Shown: positions 24,423 through 33,382 of the stretch, piece by piece | Numbering within the stretch: position 1 is the first letter of the stretch | Layout: every line of letters starts with the position of its first letter | NCBI GenBank assembly: GCA_001803205.1 | Contig: MHBE01000066.1 | Location: forward strand, 1-48,193 | Source of the DNA: Lentisphaerae bacterium GWF2_38_69 | GTDB taxonomy: Bacteria > Verrucomicrobiota > Lentisphaeria > Victivallales > GWF2-38-69 | Reading direction: 5' to 3' | DNA length: 48,193 bases | The notes under the pieces: model-generated | What the model was told of the DNA's origin: nothing | Databases searched by the model: none | What the model saw: the letters and a program-made list of their open reading frames with translations, nothing else | Translations under genes and position numbers: made by a program

Positions 24423-24569
24423 CTTTGCGATCCCGGCAATTGTTTTTAAACAAAAAAGTGTTCATCCTGACAAAATTAAATCATGCGAGTGCTTATTGGC
24501 GCTGAAATATACTAAATTAAAAGACCTTATTCATCTAGAATCAGGATAGACACTTACAATAAACTTTGG

Positions 24570-25262
24570 TTATTCGGCAATAAGTTCTACCGTATTATTA
24601 TGGATACTAAGATTATCAATTTTTTTAAGAATACGATTAATCCTTGAACTATTTTTAAATGGCTTGAAATCATCTACAAAAAAATCTCCCAGGAATTTAG
24701 GCAAAGGAAGGTTTCCTAATTCAATGCTGTGGAGTTTAAAAGAAAGGATATTCTCGCCTTTATCATTTATTATTGGCTCGATAAGGACTGTTTTACTGAT
24801 TTCTATTTTAACATAATAATTAAAAACTATTTCTGAATAAGAAAATTTTATATATTTATCTTTGACTATCCCTGCAGAAATCTCTTTGTTTTTCTGAGTA
24901 AGATATCTCTTGGCGAGAAAATCAAGCTGGGCTGAGGTCAAAGAATATGTCCCTTTTGCCCCAGAATCAATTTTACTCATTATTGATATGGTTTGAGCTC
25001 CTTCCTCTTTTGAAATTGGCAATGGTGCCATAGCCGAGCGGAATGGATCAAAAATCAGGTAAGCCAAATATAAAACGCATACTAAAAAAATCAGTAATAT
25101 AAGGCGAAATATGATTCGATAATTTTTTTTAGCTCCATTGTTCTTTAAATTCTTCTTTATTTCGGCATCTATTTCTTTAAAAGTAAGTTTAGCTCCACAA
25201 AGACGACAGAAAATACTTCCTATTGGATTTTCACCTGAACAGTTTTTACATTTTACATTCAT
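24570..25262 (-). CDS. zinc-ribbon membrane protein, unknown
   Basis: The N-terminal zinc ribbon has Cys5, Cys8, Cys19 and Cys22 (CKNCSGENPIGSIFCRLCG). A single membrane helix follows at about 46-67 (RIIFRLILLIFLVCVLYLAYLI), then about 155 residues that should lie outside the cytoplasm. The outer part has alternating hydrophobic strands (YIKFSYSEIVFNYYVKIEIS) and no motif I know. The ATG overlaps the FmdB-type gene by 4 bases, so the two zinc-ribbon proteins are translated together. The function is unknown, and the topology is inferred from hydrophobicity. Confidence 0.75.
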   Translation of the reverse strand: MNVKCKNCSGENPIGSIFCRLCGAKLTFKEIDAEIKKNLKNNGAKKNYRIIFRLILLIFLVCVLYLAYLIFDPFRSAMAPLPISKEEGAQTISIMSKIDSGAKGTYSLTSAQLDFLAKRYLTQKNKEISAGIVKDKYIKFSYSEIVFNYYVKIEISKTVLIEPIINDKGENILSFKLHSIELGNLPLPKFLGDFFVDDFKPFKNSSRINRILKKIDNLSIHNNTVELIAE

Positions 25263-25537
25263 GTATGTTCCTTCTTAGGCTTATTTTCAGCAGCAGAAGG
25301 ATTTGATGGATAAGATTTTATATCGCCTTTAACCGTATTTGATACAGAAGATGACTTATAATCAGTTTGATAGAATCCAGTTCCTTTAAAGATAATTCCG
25401 CTTCCTCTGCCAATAAGTCTCTTAAGAGTGGAAGCTCTATTGCAGTGAGGGCAGTCGGAGATTGGAGCAGCTGTCATATTCTGAAACATTTCGAAGCGAT
25501 AACCACATTCGATACATTTGTACTCATAAGTAGGCAT
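25259..25537 (-). CDS. FmdB-family zinc-ribbon protein
   Basis: A 92-residue protein of the FmdB/CxxC_CxxC_SSSS family. MPTYEYKCIECGYRFE is the standard opening, with zinc ligands Cys8, Cys11, Cys29 and Cys32 (CIECG and CPHC). LKRLIGRGSGIIFKGTGFYQTDY is also typical. The tail is Ser/Pro/Lys-rich and disordered. GAGGA lies about 8 bases before the ATG. Members are proposed regulators, but their role is not established. It is the first gene of a two-gene unit and diverges from pgi. Confidence 0.9.
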   Translation of the reverse strand: MPTYEYKCIECGYRFEMFQNMTAAPISDCPHCNRASTLKRLIGRGSGIIFKGTGFYQTDYKSSSVSNTVKGDIKSYPSNPSAAENKPKKEHT

Positions 25538-25660
25538 AATTAAATCCTCAAATATTTAACTTTAATTATTAAAAATCTTAATCTCTGTCAGAGTAATTGC
25601 AATCTTTTTATAAATCAATTAGAATTTGTTCTACCATTTTTAATAAATTTTGGAGGAAAT

Positions 25661-27322
25661 ATGCTTAGAGATCTAGATCCGACTAAAACTAAAGCATGGG
25701 CGAACCTGGTTAATAATTACGAAGCTGGCAAAAATATGAATATTACGATCAAACAGCTTTTTGACGAAGACAAGGATCGTTTCACGAAATTCTCCCGTGC
25801 ATTTGGGAAAAATATTCTACTGGATTTTTCAAAAAATCTAATGTGTGAGAAAGTTTTTAATTCGCTTTTATCCTTAGTTGATGAAATTGATTTAAAATCG
25901 GCAATAAATGCTATGTTCAACGGAGAATTGATTAATAGGACAGAAAAACGAGCTGTACTTCATGTCGCTTTACGAAATCGTTCGAATAAGCCTATTATTG
26001 TTGATGGCAAAGATGTAATGCCTGAAGTGACTGCCGTTCTACTCCAAATGAAAGATTTTTGTTCCAAAATCCACAGCGGAGAATGGAAAGGCTATACAGG
26101 AAAAAATATTACTGATGTGGTTAATATAGGAATAGGAGGTTCTGACCTTGGCCCTGTAATGGTGACAGAAGCTCTCAAAAAATATAAAATTAAAGGAATC
26201 TCTTCTCATTTTGTTTCTAATGTAGATGGGACTCACATTGTTGAAACTCTAGCTAGTCTTTCCCCTGAGACAACTCTTTTCCTCGTTGCATCCAAGACTT
26301 TTACAACTCAGGAAACAATGACAAATGCTCATACTGCAAGAGATTGGTTTTTGGCAGCGGCAAAGGATAAAGGTGCTGTGGCTAAACATTTTGCCGCGCT
26401 TTCGACAAATATCAAAGCTGTCGCAGATTTCGGTATTGATGTAAAAAACATGTTTGAATTCTGGGATTGGGTCGGAGGCAGATATTCTCTCTGGAGCGCG
26501 ATTGGTCTATCCATTGCTTTAAGTATCGGTTTTGATAATTTCGAAGAACTTCTTGAAGGCGCACATGAAATGGATAAGCACTTTGCCTCTACTGCTTATA
26601 AAGACAATCTTCCCGTAATTTTAGCACTTATAGGCATATGGTATAACAATTTCTTTGGAGCTCAATCCGAAGCGATACTTCCTTATGATCAATATATGCA
26701 TCGTTTTGCAGCATATTTCCAGCAGGGCAACATGGAGTCAAACGGAAAATACATTGCCCGTAATGGTAAAAAAGTAGATTATCAAACCGGCCCTATTATT
26801 TGGGGTGAACCAGGTACAAACGGACAGCACGCTTTCTATCAGCTGATTCATCAGGGAACAAAACTTATTCCGTGTGATTTCATAGCTCCCGCAATTTCGC
26901 ATAACCCCACTGGCGATCATCATCAAAAACTTCTCTCTAACTTTTTTGCCCAAACCGAAGCTCTTGCTTTTGGAAAAACAAAAAAACAGGTAGAAGATGA
27001 ATTTATCGCAGGAGGCAAGAAGCTAGAGGATGTAGCGGACATAGTACCTTTTAAAGTTTTTGAAGGGAACAGACCGACAAATTCTATCCTGGTAAAAATT
27101 ATAACGCCCAAAACACTCGGCTCACTCATTGCCATGTATGAACACAAAATATTTACTCAGGGTGTTATTTGGAATATTTACAGTTTCGACCAATGGGGAG
27201 TTGAGCTTGGAAAGCAGCTTGCTGGGAAAATTCTGCCTGAACTAAAAGATAATAAGCTAATTTCATCTCATGACAGTTCTACAAACGGTTTGATAAATAC
27301 TTACAAACTATGGAGAAGCTAG
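25661..27322 (+). CDS. pgi: glucose-6-phosphate isomerase
   Basis: Interconverts glucose-6-phosphate and fructose-6-phosphate in glycolysis and gluconeogenesis. The family blocks are clear: [43 protein letters not shown], the signature [22 protein letters not shown], and the second signature [16 protein letters not shown] with the catalytic His. At 553 residues it is the long E. coli type. TTGGAGGAAAT gives an excellent ribosome site. It is a single gene ending in a strong hairpin shared with ileS. With glgB it links to glycogen metabolism, though the two are not adjacent. Confidence 0.97.
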   Translation: MLRDLDPTKTKAWANLVNNYEAGKNMNITIKQLFDEDKDRFTKFSRAFGKNILLDFSKNLMCEKVFNSLLSLVDEIDLKSAINAMFNGELINRTEKRAVLHVALRNRSNKPIIVDGKDVMPEVTAVLLQMKDFCSKIHSGEWKGYTGKNITDVVNIGIGGSDLGPVMVTEALKKYKIKGISSHFVSNVDGTHIVETLASLSPETTLFLVASKTFTTQETMTNAHTARDWFLAAAKDKGAVAKHFAALSTNIKAVADFGIDVKNMFEFWDWVGGRYSLWSAIGLSIALSIGFDNFEELLEGAHEMDKHFASTAYKDNLPVILALIGIWYNNFFGAQSEAILPYDQYMHRFAAYFQQGNMESNGKYIARNGKKVDYQTGPIIWGEPGTNGQHAFYQLIHQGTKLIPCDFIAPAISHNPTGDHHQKLLSNFFAQTEALAFGKTKKQVEDEFIAGGKKLEDVADIVPFKVFEGNRPTNSILVKIITPKTLGSLIAMYEHKIFTQGVIWNIYSFDQWGVELGKQLAGKILPELKDNKLISSHDSSTNGLINTYKLWRS

Positions 27323-27335
27323 TTTGTTGAAATAA

Positions 27336-27372
27336 GCAAAAAGTGAAAAATTTTAGATTTTTCACTTTTTGC
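27336..27372. terminator. strong bidirectional terminator between pgi and ileS
   Basis: A perfect 16-bp stem (GCAAAAAGTGAAAAAT pairing with ATTTTTCACTTTTTGC) encloses a 5-base loop. It sits between the convergent stop codons of pgi and ileS. A-rich and T-rich stem arms on each side give a T-run in both directions. Confidence 0.9.
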
Positions 27373-27383
27373 GAATTGTTAAA

Positions 27384-30300
27384 TTATGACTTCCTTGCTT
27401 TTAAAATGCAGTTTACATCGTTTACTTCAGTCAATTCTGCACAGTCAAGAGATGTAACTTTTTCCAGAGTCGACGCAAGCGTCTCATTTTTAATATAATC
27501 AGCAAATTTCAATATAGCATTTTCCCATTCTGCAGGAACCCCATATGAGATCACTATCCTGTCTGAAACATCAAGATTCATTTCTTTGCGTTTATTCTGA
27601 ATTTTACTTACTATTTCGCGGGCAAAACCTTCTTCTTTCAGTTCTTTTGTCAAATTAATATCAAGAGCGACAGTTATATTTTTTTCGGTAGCAGCAGTAA
27701 GGCCTTCTTTCTCTTTTCTCACGATAATTACATCGTCTCTGCCAATCTCTATTTTACTGCCTGAAGAGAGAACAAGAGCAACTACTTTATCGTTAATAAT
27801 ATTAACTATCTGATGATTTGTAAGTTTTGTTATCCTCTCGGCAACTTCTTTCATATTCTTTCCAACTTTTGGTCCAAGAAGTTTGAAGTTAGCCTTTGCT
27901 GAACGATCTACAAGTTCTTCCTCGTTTCTCATAAACTCTACGCTCTTTACATTGAGCTCATCTTTGATAATATCGACAGTTCCTTCCATTAGCTTGAGAA
28001 TACTTTCTTCATGACAAATGAATATTGCCTTGGAAAGCGGCTGCCTTACCTTGATTTCCCTCTTGGTTCTCAGATATCTTCCAAGTGAAACAGCTGTTAT
28101 TGCGTGCCCCATCTGAATTTCCAGGCTTTCATCTCTCATTGAAGAATCGAGTTCTGGATAATTACAAAGATGAACAGATTCCGGCATCTTATCTGTTTTA
28201 AGATTCTGATATATTTCTTCTGTCATAAAAGGGATAAACGGACATGCTGTTTTTACAAAGGTTAAAAGAACAAAATGCAGAGTCTGATATGCCTCTTCTT
28301 TGTCTGAATCATTCTGACTCTTCCAAAAACGCCTTCTGCTTCTCCTGATATACCAATTTGTCAAATCTTCAACAAATAAAGAGAACCTGTTTGCTGCCTT
28401 CTGAAGCTGATAAACATCCATGCTTTCTTTTATCTCGCTAACCATCTGACATAGAGATGAAAGTATCCATCTATCAAGAGGATTAGATGGATTCTCTGGA
28501 GGAAGCACTTCTCCAGCTTTTGGTTCATAATTGTCAACTCTGGCATATGTTGTGAAGAAACTGTATGAATTCCATATAGGGAGCATGACGGTTCTAAGAG
28601 TTTCTCTGACTCCTTCTTCGGAGAATCTTAAATCATCTGCTTTGACGACGGGAGAACCAAGCATGAATAACCTGAGAGCATCAGCTCCATACTGATTTAT
28701 TACATACATTGGATCAGGGTAATTTTTCTTGCGTTTCGACATTTTCTGCCCGTCTTCAGCAAGAATCAATCCGTTTACAATTACATTTTTAAAGGCAGGT
28801 TTATCAAAAAGAGCAGCTCCGAGAACAACAAGTGTATAAAACCAGCCTCTGGTTTGATCCAAACCTTCAGCAATAAAATCAGCCGGATAATTTTTCTCGA
28901 ATAGCTCTTTATTTTCAAACGGATAATGATTTTGAGCATAAGGCATAGAACCGCTTTCGAACCAGCAATCAAGTACTTCAGGAACTCTTTTTAAAATACC
29001 TTTGCCTGTGGGAGAAGGAATCTCTATTGGATCTACGAAATGTTTATGAATATCATCAACTTTCTTTCCGCAAAGTTTCTCAAGTTCAGCTACAGAACCT
29101 ACGCAGATTATTTCATCAGTATCTTCATTACGCCAGATAGGCAAAGGACATCCCCAATATCTGTTTCTGCTGATAGTCCAGTCCCTGGCATTTTCGAGCC
29201 ATTTCCCAAAGCGGCCGTCTTTTATGTGAGAAGGAACCCATGTAATTTTACTGTTTGCATTCAACATCTTTTCCTTGATTTTATCGATTTCGACAAACCA
29301 TGAAGGTATTGCTCTGTAAATCAGTGGCGAATCATCTCTCCAGCAGTGAGGGTAATTATGTTTAATTGTCCCTCTATGGACTAACTTCCCTTCCTCTTTG
29401 AGCCTTTTAATGATAAGTTTGTCTGTATCTTTGACATACATTCCTTCGTAGTCGCTTATTGAAGCAGTAAATTTGCATTCCGGATCTATGGGACAGACTT
29501 CAGGGATACCGTGTTTTTTACCTGCCGCTGCATCGTCTTCTCCGAAACCGGTAGCAGTATGGACTATACCAGTTCCGTCTTCAGTACTTACATAATCTGC
29601 TGTAATGATTCTGAATGCGCCTTCTTCTCTGAGTTCGGAAAAGTAAGGGAAGAGCGGCACATAAGCGCGGTTAAGCAGAGCGGCTCCTTTGAATTTCGAA
29701 ATGATGGTATATTCAGATTTTTCCTTATAGTAGAAAGGCAGTCTGGCTTCAGCTAAAATATAAAAAATATTTCCGTCAGCGATTTTCACATAATCTACTT
29801 CTGGGCCTACAGCAAGTGCCATATTTGAAGGCAGTGTCCACGGCGTTGTAGTCCAAGCTAGATAGAAAAGATTATGCTCTTTTTCATCCTGAAAGCGAAT
29901 TGTTATTGCAGGATCTTCCACTTCAACATACCCTTGATTAGCTTCAAAGTTTGAAAGCGGAGTAGCACATCTAGGGCAGTATGGAAGAATTCTGTGCCCT
30001 TCGTAAATATACCCTTTATCCCATAGTTGTTTGAAAACCCACCATATAGACTCCATATAATCCTTATCCATAGTCCTATAACCGCGCTGAAAGTCAACCC
30101 ATCTTCCCATCCTGCGGACTATAGTTTCCCATTCACCTGTGTAGCGCAGAACAATAGAGCGACAAGCTTCATTGAATTTATCTATTCCAAAATTCTCTAT
30201 GTCTTTTTTGCCTGATAAATTGAGTGTTTTTTCCATTTCGTATTCTACAGGCAAGCCATGGCAGTCCCATCCAAAAACCCTGTCTACGAATTTACCACGC

Positions 30301-30521
30301 ATAGTCTGATAGCGAGGAACAACATCTTTTATCGTCCCGGCAAGAAGATGTCCATAATGTGGAAGGCCTGTGGCAAACGGTGGTCCGTCGTAAAAGACAA
30401 ACTCGTCCGAACCTTTTCTGTTCTCAAGCGATTTCTGGAATATCTTATTTTCTTCCCAGAATTTCTGTATGTTCTCTTCTATTTCAGGGAAACTGCTTTT
30501 TGTGCTAACTGCTTTAAACAT
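27384..30521 (-). CDS. ileS: isoleucyl-tRNA synthetase, eukaryote-like (IleRS2) type
   Basis: Charges tRNA-Ile. The class I motifs are DGPPFATGLPHYGH (HIGH-type) and KMSKRKKNYPDP (KMSKS-type). These forms, and the length of 1045 residues, are those of the IleRS2 branch shared with eukaryotes and some bacteria, rather than the common bacterial type 1 with KMSKSLGN and a C-terminal zinc site. Other blocks are the editing domain TTTPWTLPSNMALAVGP, GWFYTLVVL and the anticodon-binding NWYIRRSRRRFW. Members of this branch are often naturally tolerant of mupirocin, which is inference here. I see no T-box leader upstream. Confidence 0.96.
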   Translation of the reverse strand: MFKAVSTKSSFPEIEENIQKFWEENKIFQKSLENRKGSDEFVFYDGPPFATGLPHYGHLLAGTIKDVVPRYQTMRGKFVDRVFGWDCHGLPVEYEMEKTLNLSGKKDIENFGIDKFNEACRSIVLRYTGEWETIVRRMGRWVDFQRGYRTMDKDYMESIWWVFKQLWDKGYIYEGHRILPYCPRCATPLSNFEANQGYVEVEDPAITIRFQDEKEHNLFYLAWTTTPWTLPSNMALAVGPEVDYVKIADGNIFYILAEARLPFYYKEKSEYTIISKFKGAALLNRAYVPLFPYFSELREEGAFRIITADYVSTEDGTGIVHTATGFGEDDAAAGKKHGIPEVCPIDPECKFTASISDYEGMYVKDTDKLIIKRLKEEGKLVHRGTIKHNYPHCWRDDSPLIYRAIPSWFVEIDKIKEKMLNANSKITWVPSHIKDGRFGKWLENARDWTISRNRYWGCPLPIWRNEDTDEIICVGSVAELEKLCGKKVDDIHKHFVDPIEIPSPTGKGILKRVPEVLDCWFESGSMPYAQNHYPFENKELFEKNYPADFIAEGLDQTRGWFYTLVVLGAALFDKPAFKNVIVNGLILAEDGQKMSKRKKNYPDPMYVINQYGADALRLFMLGSPVVKADDLRFSEEGVRETLRTVMLPIWNSYSFFTTYARVDNYEPKAGEVLPPENPSNPLDRWILSSLCQMVSEIKESMDVYQLQKAANRFSLFVEDLTNWYIRRSRRRFWKSQNDSDKEEAYQTLHFVLLTFVKTACPFIPFMTEEIYQNLKTDKMPESVHLCNYPELDSSMRDESLEIQMGHAITAVSLGRYLRTKREIKVRQPLSKAIFICHEESILKLMEGTVDIIKDELNVKSVEFMRNEEELVDRSAKANFKLLGPKVGKNMKEVAERITKLTNHQIVNIINDKVVALVLSSGSKIEIGRDDVIIVRKEKEGLTAATEKNITVALDINLTKELKEEGFAREIVSKIQNKRKEMNLDVSDRIVISYGVPAEWENAILKFADYIKNETLASTLEKVTSLDCAELTEVNDVNCILKARKS

Positions 30522-30566
30522 AATGAAAAATACTCTCTTTAGTTCAACTTTAATAAATAAACATAA

Positions 30567-30595
30567 AATTTAAGTTGCAGGCACTTATCTTTCAA
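30567..30595 (-). promoter_or_regulatory. candidate ileS promoter
   Basis: On the minus strand TTGAAA (30590-30595) and TAAATT (30567-30572) are 17 bases apart, about 45 bases before the ileS start codon. A perfect 12-base palindrome, TTTCTATAGAAA (30597-30608), lies just upstream of the -35. This is a pattern match only. Confidence 0.4.
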
Positions 30596-30661
30596 ATTTC
30601 TATAGAAAACTATGCCCTTTTCTCTTGCTGTTCCTTATGTTTTCTTTTTCACATAAGCTTT

Positions 30662-32383
30662 TTATTTTGTTATGATAGCCTTTCTGAATTTGCATACAGA
30701 ATTTATCAAAAAAACCTCATCTGCGCTTTTGAGCTCTTCTACCGTAATGATTTTTTCTTTGAGTTCACCTTTGTCAATAAGAGACTGACGAAAAGTTCCA
30801 GCCAGCAATCCTGACGAAATTGGCGGAGTAAACAGACGATTGCCTGTTCTTATAATAATATTGGATGAAAGCCCTTCAGTGATTTCTCCATTCTGATTCC
30901 AGAGGATTACTTCATCATAGTCAGGGTATTTAGACTTTATCGAGTCATAAATCATGCGGTTTGTAGTTTTGTGATATAAGAAAGGATTATTCTTGTTTAT
31001 AGGTTTTGAAGCTATTGCGACTCTGATTTCATTTTTTATCTTCCCAAGCAGAACTGATTCAAACGATACATTTCCGTCTGCATTCAATAAAATCCTTATT
31101 TTTATTGATGGAGAGTTTTGCTCTGTCAAAACCGATCTTATCTTATCTTCATCAAACGGATAATCAAAATACTCAGCTGATTTTTTCATTCTTTCAATGT
31201 GGTAGTCCTGCAAAAAATATCCTTCTTCATAAGTCCATAAGAGAGATTCAAGTATCGAAAAACAAGGAATTGGATTTGATAGAAATTTTGTTTTAATAAG
31301 ACACTCTTCATATTCGTCTATTGCGGTCGACTCCCATACAATTCCACCTCCGACTCCATATTCGGCTTTTGATGTCTTCTTATCTATTACAACTGTTCGG
31401 ATAGCTACATTAAACTGAGCTGATTTATCGGGAGCAATTAACCCTATGCAGCCAGTGTATATACCTCTTGGAGTCGATTCGAGCTCTGAAATAATTTCCA
31501 TTGTTCTTACTTTCGGGGCGCCTGTAATTGATGCGCATGGAAAGAGTGCTTTCATTATTTCAACAAAGCTAGATTTGGTTTTCGCTTGTACAGTTGAGGT
31601 CATCTGCCAAACAGTCGGATATTTTTCCACTTCAAAAACTTTTGGAATTTTAACAGTTCCTGTTTCAGCAATCCTGCCGATGTCGTTTCTTATCATATCA
31701 ACTATCATAATGTTTTCCGACCTGTTCTTATGTGAATGATGAAGCCATTCGGATTGCTTCTTATCTTCTTCAAGAGTCAAACCTCTAGGGGCAGTCCCTT
31801 TCATAGGCATAGAGGTAATAATTCCATCTTTTAAAGTAAAGAAAAGTTCAGGTGAAGCAGAACATATCGTAAAATCATCCGTTTCGATATACGCGCAATT
31901 CGGCGACCTTTGTGAGCTGGCAAGCTCGCAGAAAAGTTCCCAGGAGTCGCCTTTAAATTCGGAATGCTGCCGCATGGTATAGTTAACCTGATAAGTATCG
32001 CCGCTTTGTATATAATTTTTAACCTTATCAATTGCCGAATTATATTCTTTCCTGGCAACTGTCGGTTCCCATTTTGAAAAATAGTCGTTCTTCTTCAAAT
32101 ATTCTGGAAGTTCTATAATTTTGTACGAGTCAAACAAAGCAAACCATAGAAGAGGCAATTTAGATGTTCCACTTCGCAGTTCCATTGCCGCATCAAATGC
32201 AGGTGCGGCATCATAAGATACAAATCCTACTGCAAACTGTTTTTTCTCTAAAACTGTACTCTCAATATAATTCAAGTAATTGACAACTTCGTCAATTTTA
32301 TATGTCTGCAATACTTCTGATGGATTTTCAAACTCCATCCAGTTTAAAGTAAAGCGATCGCAAAGGACTGTTCTAGCTGACAT
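30662..32383 (-). CDS. pabB: aminodeoxychorismate synthase I / aminodeoxychorismate lyase fusion (PabB-PabC)
   Basis: A two-domain enzyme making p-aminobenzoate for folate. The PabB part (about 1-345) has YQVNYTMR, ICSASPELFF, the active-site MKGTAPRG (PIKGT type, with the reactive Lys), DMIRNDIGR, FPCASITGAPK and GGGIVWES. The PabC part (about 370-573) is a class IV PLP enzyme: YHKTTNR carries the PLP Lys region, then NGEITEGLSSNIII and GLLAGTFR. The length of 573 residues fits known fusions. It starts 1 base after yicC, so translation is coupled. The glutamine amidotransferase PabA is not in the window. Confidence 0.94.
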   Translation of the reverse strand: MSARTVLCDRFTLNWMEFENPSEVLQTYKIDEVVNYLNYIESTVLEKKQFAVGFVSYDAAPAFDAAMELRSGTSKLPLLWFALFDSYKIIELPEYLKKNDYFSKWEPTVARKEYNSAIDKVKNYIQSGDTYQVNYTMRQHSEFKGDSWELFCELASSQRSPNCAYIETDDFTICSASPELFFTLKDGIITSMPMKGTAPRGLTLEEDKKQSEWLHHSHKNRSENIMIVDMIRNDIGRIAETGTVKIPKVFEVEKYPTVWQMTSTVQAKTKSSFVEIMKALFPCASITGAPKVRTMEIISELESTPRGIYTGCIGLIAPDKSAQFNVAIRTVVIDKKTSKAEYGVGGGIVWESTAIDEYEECLIKTKFLSNPIPCFSILESLLWTYEEGYFLQDYHIERMKKSAEYFDYPFDEDKIRSVLTEQNSPSIKIRILLNADGNVSFESVLLGKIKNEIRVAIASKPINKNNPFLYHKTTNRMIYDSIKSKYPDYDEVILWNQNGEITEGLSSNIIIRTGNRLFTPPISSGLLAGTFRQSLIDKGELKEKIITVEELKSADEVFLINSVCKFRKAIITK

Positions 32384-32384
32384 C

Positions 32385-33266
32385 TTACTCTATATTCTGA
32401 ATTTGTTCACGGATTTTTTCGACTTCCGTTTTGAACGTTACTATTAAAGGAGAAATTTCAGAGCAAGCGGCTTTTACGCCAAGAGTATTTATTTCCCTCT
32501 GGATTTCCTGAAGAAGGAATTCAAGGTTTCGACCCGGAGTTTCCTGGCAAGTGAGCTTTTCGAACTGTATAAAATGGCTTTTGAGACGGGTTATCTCTTC
32601 CGTAGCATCACATCTGTCAGAAATCATGACAATTTCTTTAATGAACAACTCTTCATTCTGGATAGGAATTTCCTGATTTTTTCTTATGCGGTCGAGCAAT
32701 TTTGCATGATATATTTTGGGAAGTTCAAAAGCAAGTTTCTCTATCTGTTCAAGGAGATTTGAAAGGATGGAAAGCTTTTCAAGAAAATGTTTTTTAAGAT
32801 ATTCTCCTTCAAAATCTCTTGCTTTATTGAACTGTTCTAAAGCTGTATCCAGGCTTTTAAAGAGATCGACCACACATTTCTCATCAGATGAAATTTCAGG
32901 ATTAATGATTTCCACAGACTTGGGGAGTTTGTAGAGCTCAGCTATTGAAAGGTTTTGAATCACTCCATTTTCAGATGAAAACTTTTGGGCGCTTTCTATG
33001 TATGCTTTCAGTATTTCGTGATTAATTTTAATACTTTTTTTAAGGCTATCTGAGGTAAAAATTAAGTTGACCGAAGCAAAAACGCTTCCTCTAGAAATTG
33101 ATTCATAAATGATTTTTCTTATCTGAGATTCAAATTCATTCAATTCCTGCGGTATGGAAAGTTTAAGATCAAACTGTTTCCTATTAACTGATTTAATTTC
33201 AACTCTGAATGTTATTCCGTTATTGGATGAAACCTCTCCAAAGCCATATCCCGTCATGCTTTTCAT
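32385..33266 (-). CDS. yicC: YicC-family endoribonuclease
   Basis: A YicC/YloC family protein; members are cytoplasmic endoribonucleases in RNA turnover. MKSMTGYGFGE at the start and VEIKSVNRKQFDLKL are the N-terminal signature. EEITRLKSHFIQF, GRNLEFLLQEIQREINTLGVKA and the C-terminal VEKIREQIQNIE are the conserved DUF1732 part. The length of 293 residues is normal. AAGGAA precedes the ATG by about 7 bases. It leads a two-gene operon with pabBC, 1 base apart. In many bacteria yicC lies next to gmk, which is absent here. Confidence 0.95.
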   Translation of the reverse strand: MKSMTGYGFGEVSSNNGITFRVEIKSVNRKQFDLKLSIPQELNEFESQIRKIIYESISRGSVFASVNLIFTSDSLKKSIKINHEILKAYIESAQKFSSENGVIQNLSIAELYKLPKSVEIINPEISSDEKCVVDLFKSLDTALEQFNKARDFEGEYLKKHFLEKLSILSNLLEQIEKLAFELPKIYHAKLLDRIRKNQEIPIQNEELFIKEIVMISDRCDATEEITRLKSHFIQFEKLTCQETPGRNLEFLLQEIQREINTLGVKAACSEISPLIVTFKTEVEKIREQIQNIE

Positions 33267-33337
33267 AAAAAATTCCTTTGATAATTTTCTCTAAATTAAC
33301 CTTTTATCAGATAATATCAAAGGAGAAAGACATAAAG

Positions 33338-33370
33338 AAAAAAGCGCACCTCCATGAGATGCGCTTTTTT
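33338..33370 (-). terminator. Rho-independent terminator of the 534-residue secreted protein gene
   Basis: AAAAAAGCGCA and TGCGCTTTTTT form a perfect 11-bp stem with an 11-base loop. It lies 12 bases past the stop codon at 33383 on the minus strand, and the T-run follows in that direction. It may also serve read-through from the other side. Confidence 0.88.
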
Positions 33371-33382
33371 ACAGGTTAATTA

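Noticed and set aside
30522-30661. A T-box leader upstream of ileS
   Set aside because: The region is only 140 bases and lacks the T-box sequence and any terminator hairpin.
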